Part shown: piece after piece, positions 10,542 through 22,500 of the stretch
Position numbering within the stretch: the first letter of the stretch is position 1
Layout of the letters: each line of letters begins with the position of its first letter
Assembly: GCA_964023205.1 (NCBI GenBank)
Contig: OZ026843.1
Location: 5,131,029-5,195,028 of the forward strand
Direction of reading: 5' to 3'
Source of the DNA: Lutraria lutraria
Lineage: Eukaryota; Mollusca; Bivalvia; Venerida; Mactridae
Length of the DNA: 64,000 nt
Position numbers and translations under genes: made by a program
The notes under the pieces: model-generated
Databases searched by the model: none
Told to the model about the DNA's origin: nothing
The model's input: only the letters and a program-made list of their open reading frames with translations

Positions 10542-13500
10542 AGTAAACACTTTGGTATTAATTTCCTACCTTCATTCTCGATACCCACTTCATTTTCAAC
10601 ACTGTCTGAGTGAACACTTTCAACACTGGACTGTCGGGAAGCGGGTCGACCTTGAGCTGCGACAGTGGTCCTTGAACTTTTGGGTAACCTTGTAGTGAAC
10701 ATCTAAAATATCAAATAAAATATAGTCAAACCTGTGAACAAAGGCTACCTTTGGGAAAGTTATTTTTATTCAGTAGGTATTCATGTAGGGACCTCTTTTC
10801 AGAAGAATAGTTTAAATATATTTATAAATAATAAGATTCATAAGCAAACTTAGAAGATAAATTATTTTGGGATTTTTTTTAGGGGGGGGGATTGGATTAA
10901 CAGTAGGAAAGACCCGCACTGAAGAGCACCTTCAAACAAGGTATTCTTTAATTACTAACTTTTATTTCTTATTCAAACATCAGCACTGTATTCTGACATG
11001 AAGCCGTGTTTAAACCACTCCACACTGTTCAATTATGTATCTCTGAGTCCTTGTTCAAAACAAAACAGACAACAATGTTTCCAGTAATTATCTACTGAAC
11101 AAGCTGGTTATGAATATTGATGTTCCTATCTACAGGGTTCTCAATAACTTTGTGGCCAACAGGCACAAAAGCTAGACTAACAGGCCTGCTAGGGGGGGGG
11201 GGGGGGGGGGGGTCTGGGCATTTTCTAGCAATATTTTATAAACTTTTGAGATTCCTAACAGGCCCAAACACATTTCTAAGTGGCTAAATTGGCCTGCAGC
11301 CTGCTGTTATTGAGAACCCTGTATCTATACAGAGGACATGATAAAAACACTATCATTGTAACCTTTACTGTATAAATTAATGTAAAACACAGCCAGTCAG
11401 TTATATGTACCTGTTTAAGTTTTGTTGACAGTAATTGACGTCCAGAAACATTCCAAAATGTATGATTAATATGTCTCTTGCTTGTAAGCTTATCACGATC
11501 GAACCACAGTCCACTTTCAACAAGTTTCATTCTTTTCTTTGTTGTCGGAGCAAGTTTGGGCTTACTTCTCTTGTATGGAAAGCCAGACGTGATGACTTGA
11601 TTATGGAAAGTAGTCTCAGGTGAAAGGCAAGTTCTTAAATCCAGTTTGAATGACTTTGGTCTTACTCTATATTGCCTTTTAGCTACATTACCAGCAGCTG
11701 GAAATGACACATTAATGATTATGAATATGATCTACAAAGTCAAATAACAAAGAATCAAATTAATAAGTTTGAAAATATTGATAAAGAACATTGGTATCTT
11801 TAAGCACAATTATATCAATTTTAACTGTCAGTCATCTTATGTGTAACTTATTTCATATAGCCAAGCTTAAACATACCTTCCGCTTCATTCAAGTCTTCAA
11901 CATGAAAATCTGATTCATCATATATATCTTCATCCTCTTCATTATTAACATCAGCTGTTTTGAGATCGTTAGCGGATTCAATTGTTTCACCTTGCACTCT
12001 TTTCACTGTGTCAGATTCAGAGCCAATGTGACTATCAACAAACAGGTTTTTACCAGATTTGTTCAATTGACTTTTAGTGCTTTTTGGTGACTGCTTAAAC
12101 TTATTTGAATTGTTTGTTTTTCCTTTTGCAAAATACTTGGGTGATTTATCTGACTGGATATTTGGGCTCGATGAAACTCTTTTACAAGGGGACTTTGAAG
12201 GTGAGACAAATGTCTCTATAGATTCTACCACAGATTCAAATTTGTCAACAGTTTCAGTTAATTCAGAATGTTCCGTTGAGTCAGCATTACAACAATCCAC
12301 AATATAAGGCACACAATTAGTTGTATTTTCACTGCCTGAAAAACTTTTTGATAACCTCTTCCCTTGATATTTTGTACTATCCGAGACCACAAACACTTCT
12401 TCTGTTTCATTACAATCAACAATAAAAGGCACAATTGCAGGCAAAGACTTGCGTTTCTTTTCACTAGACAAATGCCTCTTGGCTTTGTATTTTTCATAAT
12501 TGACTAAAACTGGATTTTTATCACCTGTACCCTGAATTATGAAAGATTCATCGTCAGAACTTTGAGAAACAAGCATATCTGAAGGACTAGATGAACATGC
12601 CTGGTGACTTTCACATATATTATTGCTACTAGTTGGAACTTCTATGTCACTACAGTCTACTTCACTGACTGCAGAATTTAGAGTTTCTGATTCCATTACA
12701 GTTGTCTCAGTAGATTGATCAAGTTGGTCCTCAGAACTGTCAGAATTTATTTCAACTGAAGTCACATTTTGTTTACTCCTTCTCTTAGTATAAGAAGTAG
12801 TAGGGATATTATCTTGAGCATGAGGATCATCAGTTTCTCTTTCAATTTCTTTGCCTGGATTTTTAGTTTGAATATTACTTAGGGTCTCATTGTTCACAAT
12901 TATTTTATTGATCATGGATTGATTTTCTCTACTTTCAATAATGTCTTTTTTTGCTGCATTCTTTTCAATTAGTCTTGCGCTTTTCTTAATGACTTGAGTC
13001 TTCTTTACATTTGATCCTACTTCACTAGTCACTACATGATTACAGTTTGCAAGATCATCAGTTAAACATCCCTCCTTAGCATCATCAATGCCTGATTCTT
13101 TAGTTGCTGGTTTAACCTGTTTGCAAGATCTTGATTTAGTCTTCATATCATTTATTTTTGTTTCAGTATTCATTTCATGTACTTCTAAATTTTCATCCTT
13201 CCCAAGCTGCATTTTTTCTTCATTTCTTTTCCTTTCACTTTCTTCTCTATCAACAGTTTTTTCAGAGCCATCTTTAGATTGTAATCTTAATTCTGAATCT
13301 TGATGATTTGTTACTTTATCTACAAGATTTGCAGAATCTTTTTCCTCATCTAAAACTTTTGTATCTCCGATATGGTCAGCAGCTTTGGATTTCCTTTTTA
13401 CACGAGGGGAACGTCTTATAACAGAAGTCGTAACATTTTCAGGACTCTCTTCAGGAAGGGTTTGTTTCACAACTGAACTATTACTATTTCCAACATGCAC

Positions 13501-16500
13501 TTGTTGTTCACCATGTCTTTTTTTGTTAGTAACATTATCAGTGTTGGTATTAGTGTCATTATCAGATTCATTTTTAGAATTTTGTCCTGGTCCTGAATTT
13601 TTAGACTCATTTAACAGATGGCAAAGGCGACGAAGTGTCATTTTAGATATTTTATTCTTATCTGCATTTTTTTCTGTCTCAGCTTTTGTCGGATATGCTC
13701 TTTTTCTTTTTGTTGCCTGTTTACTGACAGAAACACTTGTATCACCATCATAAGGCATTGCATTTTTATCTTGAATGTCTTCATGGAATAATGCACCTTT
13801 CTCTGAAGTTTTAGTTTGTTTTAACAGCCTTAAAATTTCCTTTTCAACCCTTTGCTTGAGGAGAGAATCAGACCCAGAGGTAGTCTCATTTCTTGGCTTT
13901 TGTTTTTTAAAGGACACAGAAACAATCTCTACATCATCATCCTTCATTGAACCAGGATCATCTCTTTTTTCTCCAAATGCTTCAGCTGTTCCATGGACAC
14001 TTACTTCATTACTCTCTAATCCAAGTACAGATAAAGATTTGCCCTTATCTTCAGCTTGTTTCACAGATTCATAATTCTTATCAGGTGTGTGAGACTTCAG
14101 CATTGTTTTCTTCTTTGTAAAACTGTTTACCTCTTCATCATTAATTACTTGCTTACACTCACTTCTATCAGTGGTTGGAACCACATCTGGCAATTCATCA
14201 GTTAAACTATCTAATATTCCACTTTTATCATCTTTATCTAAACTATCAGCAGTTACTATCTCTTCAGTTAAATCAATAATATCAACATTTTCAGTATTGT
14301 CAGCAATGTCAACACTAGTGTCAGTAGCAACTTTGTCACCAGAATCATCAGCTGTCTGATTTTTATCTAGATTTGATAATCTAGCTAACTGCAATTTGAC
14401 TTTTTCTAATTGAGTGGTTAATAAGGATTCAGGTTCATCTTTGTTATCAAGCATTGTGGAAGACTCAGAGTCATCTTGTCTGTGAAAAGAAATCATACAC
14501 TAAAAATTTTGATACTTATTAGAACATGTGTAACAGGCATGGAAATGCATCTGACGATATTTGAGAATTTTGTAAAACCACCTTCCATCTGTAAGCTACT
14601 TAGACAGCTTCATAACAAGTGAAATTTAATCTTGGTTGGGATTCAAACTTGCAGCAGTGAGGACCTTATGATTATAAGTTAGAGACCATAATCATTAGAC
14701 TGTGAACCCCATAATCAACACATACCAACCTAAAATGTATTACTAGAGTATTTCACATCATGATTTCACTAGGTATAAACAGTAAGAGGCAGTCTTAGAA
14801 TAGAAATCTGATACATGTAACTACCCTAAATAGAATAAATATGGAACACTAAATAGTACAGGATTTAACAATCACTAACTGTAAAAGTTTTGAAAAATAT
14901 GAACTTACTTAATTCTTACAGGTAAATCAAATCCTTTAGCTTCCAAGAATACACGCTTTTCACCATTATTGCCTGAAAGAAAAAGTCAAATTTAACAAAA
15001 ATCAGATGAAATTAATAACTGTCAATATAAGACTGATAGAAAATACACTTTGATGTCTCTTTTTTAAAAATTAATTAAATCCATTAACTTTAATAGTGCA
15101 GTAAAATCTTAAGTTCAGTAAACATATTAAATACTTAGACAAATAAAAATATGAAAAAAGGTCTATATCTTTACAATCTAGTTTTTTTGTTGAATCAGAA
15201 GCCAATGATAATCTCCCTCCTTATAATCTAAGAAAGTCAATATGCCATTTAACATGAACTACTAGTGAAATTTGAATGGGAACTATTCAACAAAATAATG
15301 TGGGTAAGACTAGTTTATTTGTCCTTTGCTACTACAAGTATTCTCATTAAATATCATGTCAAGACAGGCATACAAGAATAAGCAATTTCCAATTTTGTTT
15401 TTCTCCGTATTATATTTTAAATAACTATAATTTCAACAACCAACCATTATCAACAGGTGGAGGTGTGAAAGACCAGGATCCATCTTGTTGAAAATCCACT
15501 TCATTCACTGTCTCAGGTACAGTTTGTAAAATTTCCAGAAAAAATCTGCAACATAGAAACAGAATAGTAAATAACGTATTCTAGCATTACAGTTAAAGAC
15601 GTTTTAAAGCTAAGATTGTTTTCTTATATTTTATGTATTCAACCATGTATTTCTCAAACTGAAATCTATATCTATCTATCTGAATTGTACACTAAATTTT
15701 ATCATATTCTGAAAGATTGTAACATCATCACTTACCCATCAACATACATATACTCCAGAGGTTGGTCACACATAAAACATTTCTTTTTAGATAGCGGTCG
15801 TGCTTCATTAAGTTTCAGCAATGTTAAAGCATCCATACAATACACATGTTTACATAAAGATCCTCTACATGGAGTGACAAGACGAGATTTCCCTAACTGA
15901 AATGTGAGAATATGACAGTTTATAGCAAACATGTATTTTTATACAACAGTCAGTATCTAGATATTAACACAGTAAAATAAGGTTGCAGTGTTAGCATATA
16001 GTATTAGTTTATAATATATTTATATAAAACAGTCAGTATCTAGATGCTAACACAGTATTACACGGCTAAAGTGATCTATAATGTATTGAAAACCAGATCA
16101 AGTTAAGTAATCATTGTCCCCTACTATGTCCATTTTTATTTTAATGTAATGGATACTATATAATATGGAAACTACTATTTTGTGTCCCCTAAAATTCACT
16201 ATAACTGTGTACAAGTATAAATTGAATAAGAAAAATATTCAAGAAACTCTAATTCCACATGTAAACACAATTATCAGCATTTAAAAATATCTCTCTTTAA
16301 CAAATTCAGTCATAAGAGCAATTAATCAGTTGTTAAAGTAAATTCTTAGAGAATAAAGTTAATTAAAAAGGGTCTATAAAGATACTGCATTCTGGCATCA
16401 AACAGACTGATTTGATTTTAATTTCAATAAGGTGGCAACTAAGGTATCCAGATGTACATGACATTGATTTACTAGAAAAAGGTTACCAAAGGAGAACGAT

Positions 16501-19500
16501 CTGACATGTGCCGTATTATAATATGATTTATGTTATAGCTGTGTAAAGGGATAATCATAAACTTAACAGTAAGACTCAAAGATACTTACAGGACATATTA
16601 ACTGTGTCTTCATACTGGTAGAACTGATGTCTAATCCATTGCATGATTGTAGTTCCCTTTTTACTATAAAATACAACAAGTTATGAGGAACGGTCAGAAT
16701 AATGTACATGTAACTAGAGTAATTAACTTTGTTGATATAATGATATGTGTACAGTCAAACCTGGGTTAAACTTAGAGACCATCTCCAAATAAAGGCCAGC
16801 CTGTGAATATAGGCCATTTTTTAAAACTGCCATTTATTATTTAGAACATAATGACCTCTGAATAACGGCTTTCCTGTCAATAAAGGCCACATTATGACTT
16901 TTACAAGGGTGGCATTTGTTTACAGGTTTGACTGTACTGATTTGTCTAAGTAAGCTGAAATAGTTTTGTTTTAAGTGGGTATGTGTCAATGTCAATATAT
17001 ACAATTTTTTTTCATCAACTGATAATTTTGTAAGTAAGAAAACCATAACTTAAGCTGAATACATAAATAAACATGTAATGTTTTTGGTCTAAAAATGAGC
17101 TCTTTTTAGGACTTGCTGAGAATTTTGTAAATTTGTTTGAGAATCTTAAAAGCCATGGTCAGTCTATTCAGTGGACCAGTCAGATAAGTTCATCAGTATT
17201 CTAAAGTTACAAGCAAGTGCAGATACTTGGCATAAGGATACTATATTCTTATGAGGCATTAAAAGACAAACTGTTAGTGAGGTCTAATAAAAGTAAAATA
17301 ATTACTAGCTCTTAAGTTCAATAAAGTTTTTTTCTATATTTATGTGAAGACTTTAGTCAATGTCTATAGTAGACCAGTGACACTTTGTTTAGTCAAGTAA
17401 TGGTTTCAAGTTTGACAGTTCTCTGGCTTGCTCAGCAGTAGTTAAATGTCTTTTGTATAGGGGGCTAACAAATTGAAGGGATTGTGTATAATGGTAATTA
17501 AGGTCTATAATGGCCACACTGGCCAGGTTTTTTTTCAGTAATTTGGGAACATGACCCATACTCTTGGAATTAGGAACTTCCGTGGTGTTTTGCAAAACAT
17601 TGAGAAAATATGTGTGACCCCAATTTTACTATATTTAAATGTACACACACAATCAATGTCCATAATGGGAACTTTCAATCATTACATGTCTACTACAGTG
17701 AAATATCACTTGTCTTCAGAGGTTTTAGTTATTTTTATAATTTTTGAAAGTTTCAATTGGGAATTTTTGACCCAATATCAGCTATAAAATCAGCCCAAAA
17801 GTCCCTGCTGACCAAGAATACATTTATCATATAATATACAAGGGTTAAACTTCCCAAATGACAGTTTCCACACATAGTTAGTATGACATCATTTTACACC
17901 ATCTGTTGCATGTGCTAACCACTATGGTGTTTTGCATACACAGTAAAAGATAGAAATATATTACAAACCCATTTTAGCAGTAATAAAGGCAGGTTGTATG
18001 TGTTGCATCAATTTTGATAAGACTCCCTGTGTGTCTAACATTTCCACAATAGATATGGTCATACAATACCTCTGAAAATGTAATCACAAATATACTTAAT
18101 CATCTATTTAAAGCCTAAGTGTTAATCAGATCATTTTAGTAAACTTAATATATATATATATATGAAATGTCATCATTCAACTGTAATAAATAAACCTTGG
18201 TTGTGAGCATAGTCTATCTTGACTTAAAATTATTGAAATACATAAACAAGAAATGGTTAAATGAGGAACCAAGCATTAGTCAAGTTCAAAGCTATGCAGT
18301 AGACTGGTTTAACATTGTACCAACAGTCAGGGTAATTTGGTGACTTCCCAGCCTAAACACTGAATGCACTGAATATTCCTTGGGGGTACAACCGCCAACC
18401 TTCGATAAGCTAGCTGGTCAACTTCCTCTTAGCCATGTCCAATTTGGTGTCAGGTGGAATTCAAACTCACACTGGAGAAAGGCTAGGCATTACAAGTCAG
18501 AAAAGCTAAACACTTAATCACAGAGGCATCCCAGTGGTACATATATAAGCCACTGATTGATGTCATAAGCACAGGTTTCAAACTTACCTTATCATCTGGC
18601 ATCCATTCAATTTTAAGCCCATTTAGACTTGAACAGTATTTGTTAAATTTACACTTGTCAGTGATATCAAGGCTTCCACGTACTTTACTGATCATCTGTA
18701 GAACAAAAGTAAAAACTATGAGGTTTCTAATATTTATGAATTTGTAAAATTCTAAAATGTCAATTTTCTAACATAACTGAATCAACATGATGAACCGTTG
18801 ATTAATTTCCTAATTCTTAACATACTTACCCATATACTTATTTTTCATGAGCATGTACTAGAAACAAACATTTTTAGGCCTAAGTAAACAATAATTATGG
18901 ATTAATGAAACAATGTCATATCAATATTATCCATTATATTAAATTTGTTAAAAGAAATAACAAACATACCTGAATTAAAACAATCCTAGCATTGACAGAG
19001 ATGATACAGTCTGGTATCTTGTCTTCTTTTGGTTCATAGGAGTTCTTCATTTCACAAATCCTACAGTAAACGATAAAACAATGATACAGTTCACATTCCT
19101 TTGAGATGTGGCCAAAATACTAGAATAAAAAGTATTTCTGTTTGACACATTCTTTCGAGTTGTGACCAAAATACTGGTATAATAAGTAATTCTGTTTGAT
19201 CAATTACTGGTACAAGACATGAACTTACAAAAAGAAAATTAAAGCAACCATTCTGTCAATGTTTAACAGATTTCAAAAATGTCTACTAAGGGAGGGAAAA
19301 GTCATGTTACAGGCTACTTGGACAAAAAGTAAGGGTAGGTAGGTCAGAAAACATTTCTTTTTTCTAAACACTTTTTGTGAAAATACAAGGTACAATTCAT
19401 CCCTAAAGTTTCATACTTAAAACCTTTTTGTCATTAAAAACATGAGGATCATTGCTACAAAATTAGGTCAGTCTGGCAACAGAAAAGAAAACAATTTTTT

Positions 19501-22500
19501 CAAGCTGGCCTAATAAGAGAAAACAAGAAATGAAAACACTGATTCCCCTATAGGTCAACTGGTCAGTAAGACCTTGACCTTTGACCTCAAAATCAATAGG
19601 GGTCATCTACATGTGATGACCAACCTCCCAACTAAATCTGAGGAACTTACACCAGATAGTTCTCTAGCCACTGCCCAGACAAGGTTTGGTTACGGACGGA
19701 CGCCGCGGGACAAACAGACAGACTGACACATGCTATATGCAATATACCCCTTTTCTTTGAAAGGGGGCATACTAATTCATTATCTTACCTTACAATAACC
19801 CTGTACTTGTCATTATCAAACAACTTCTCCCTGGAATATAAGAGCATGTATAATTGTTACGCAACATATCAGGTCAATGCTAACTGGAATGATATGTTAT
19901 AAACATTCGTAGAAAGGTCGTCGCATGTTATGTCCAGAAAACTTGGAACTACAAGGATAGACTACAAGACACACTAACTCATGTAAAAGTTTTTACACAG
20001 CTGATATCCTACCTTAATTGCATACCTATGCAGAATATTATTACCTTATTAGTAAATGGCAATGTGAAATAAATGCTGGATACAGTGGATAGTTCAATTA
20101 ATAGCTCTGATAATAAGGAGAGATTGATGATTAATATTTGTATTTACATATACAGCTTACATTCATTATCATTATAAAGTGAAAACAGGGTAAGTAATCT
20201 ATGACATATTTATAGGTAATCATGAAAAAAGTATAAAGTTACCTTGAGGCTAGTATGATGCTTGACAATGTTTGATCAATTGAGAATTGATAGTTAATTA
20301 TCTGAGCATCTGAAAAAATAAACACTATAAACAAAATCTTCATCGTAAAGGCTTAAGCAAGTGAACAGTTTTCTGGACAGGAAAGTGAAATATTTTTATG
20401 AAGTTTCCCAATATATATTTTGACCAACCTTGGTGAAGTTTGAAAGGGAACTGTTCAACTTAGAGAGTGAAAGTCAACTGTGGATACTGTCCCACTGTTG
20501 ATAGTGTTCAAAAGAAAATACATCTAGTCAAGACAGGTATATAACTAGAAATGTGTCCGGAGGAAGTAAATGCCCCCATCCAGGGCTAAGGCAAAAAGAG
20601 GCCATTTCTCCTGTGAAAATGTTTTGATTTTAATGGAAATAAAAGCCAACCATTATTTCATTATTATACACCTTCATGTAAAATATGAAACCAATCCATG
20701 AAATATATCTTGAGTTATCGCCCGGAAACCAAAATTCGAACAGACGAACACCAAAATTTAATACCCATTTATACCCATCCACCATTTTGAATGGTGGAGG
20801 CATAAAATTAGCTACTAAAACCATTTTAAGGCAGCAAAGCAGAAATAATGTTAACCCATCACAGCATATTTCATACACAATACTACCTCTTTTATTTTTT
20901 TCCTTGAGTGGCAATGGTGAGCAGTAAACTGGAGAACATAAAATATTGTAGAATGCACTAGGTGTCAATGTCGTGCCACTAGAAGATGATGCCACTCCTC
21001 TATTATTGGAAGCCCTGTTGTCATAACCTAAATATGTACAAAAATATTACATTCATACATCTTGTAATCAATAAATAAAACATGAAGCCAGACTGTGAGA
21101 GCATAAGCCAAGCTGAAGTGAAAACTTCTGAATTATCAATAAATGATTACGAGATATTGTAAACTCACATGATTCCAACATAAAATTAATGAAATGTTAA
21201 CAGGAAACACATGACTAATGAACATTATTATATAATATTCGAGGAAAGATAGACGGCGACTGACTGCATTGTATTAATTGATTACGTGCACTGGATTAGT
21301 ACAGATTTTGAAATTTGACTACTGGCATTTGTAAAGGAGACGAGTGCATAGAAATCGCTGTATTTATTATTCAGTATCACCAGTATATGTCTCAATTCAT
21401 GATAATCAACAAATCAATTGATTTTTACCTTTTCCAGTATGACAGTGATATGTATAGACATCTTTGTCGTAGGAATAACAAGCATGAGTCTTATAAATTT
21501 TTCCAGTCAAATCTAAGCTTTTGGCCCTTACTTCATCAGATGATGTGGTTTGTGGATGAGACAAATCTCCTAAGTAAAATGTTGCACGTTGACTGACCTG
21601 GTTTTCTGAATAAAAATATACATGGTGTGGAATCAAATGACTTTATTAAGCTGTACTGCACAATACAAAAGGCAGATGATGGCTCTCAGTAAAGGATAGT
21701 TTTTCATTTTTGTTGATTTCAATTGCTATTTCTGACCACTGAAACATACCCTATCATATGGCCAGTTCAATTCCGCATACATCGGTACCTTTCTGACCAC
21801 TGTAGTTTGCATATCTGTGGAAATTACCTTTTAAATTTAAATATCGTGGAGAACAGTATTATTGGACAAGCTAAACTACCTGATATGAATTGAAAAGGTA
21901 ATCTCCTCAGATATGCAAGCTACAGCATAATGAAGTCACATGATTCCCCACCGTGATATAAAATGGTAATAAAGGTTCTAATTTTGTCAAATACAGTCCA
22001 CAGAATATCGGATATGAATAGAATAATTTCAATAAAAATTCTGATTTATACGTGTGCACTCGGATATGAATAGAATAATTTCAATAAATATTCTGATTTA
22101 TACGTGTGCACTCAGAATATTTGAGGAATATCTTCTATTTTTTATCTACTACTGGTAACTTGGAACCAAAATTAACAAAATGATATGATTTGAGTTTGGT
22201 GAAATGGATTTTGTTACAAAGTTACAAAGTCAACAAAACAAATAACTACAAGTGTATGTACAGCAACTGTACACAGATGTCACACTAATTCTTTACTGAT
22301 GCACAGAGCTAGTCTAGGCTTTTAAAAAGCTTGTTTCCATTGACCCCTCCTACCCTTATTAATATTTCTTTCTGCGACCCTATATGTTTTATACAGCCTG
22401 AGGAATGGTACAGCCACTTTCTCATTTTTTACCTTTCTGTATGCTTTCGAAGCTAAAAAAATCCATAACATACCTTCTCTTTTTTAAATAAGCATGTAAT

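Noticed and set aside
14480..14496. Met at 14496 as the start of an independent 882-residue protein
   Set aside because: The first six codons lie in the intron: the CACAG acceptor ends at 14480, and the frame continues from exon 14972-14909. The domain order also requires this to be an internal exon.
14909..14920. Alternative donor CCT|GTAAGA for the exon 14972-14909
   Set aside because: It would leave phase 0, whereas the next exon begins with one base of a split codon. The downstream donor AA|GTAAGT restores the frame.
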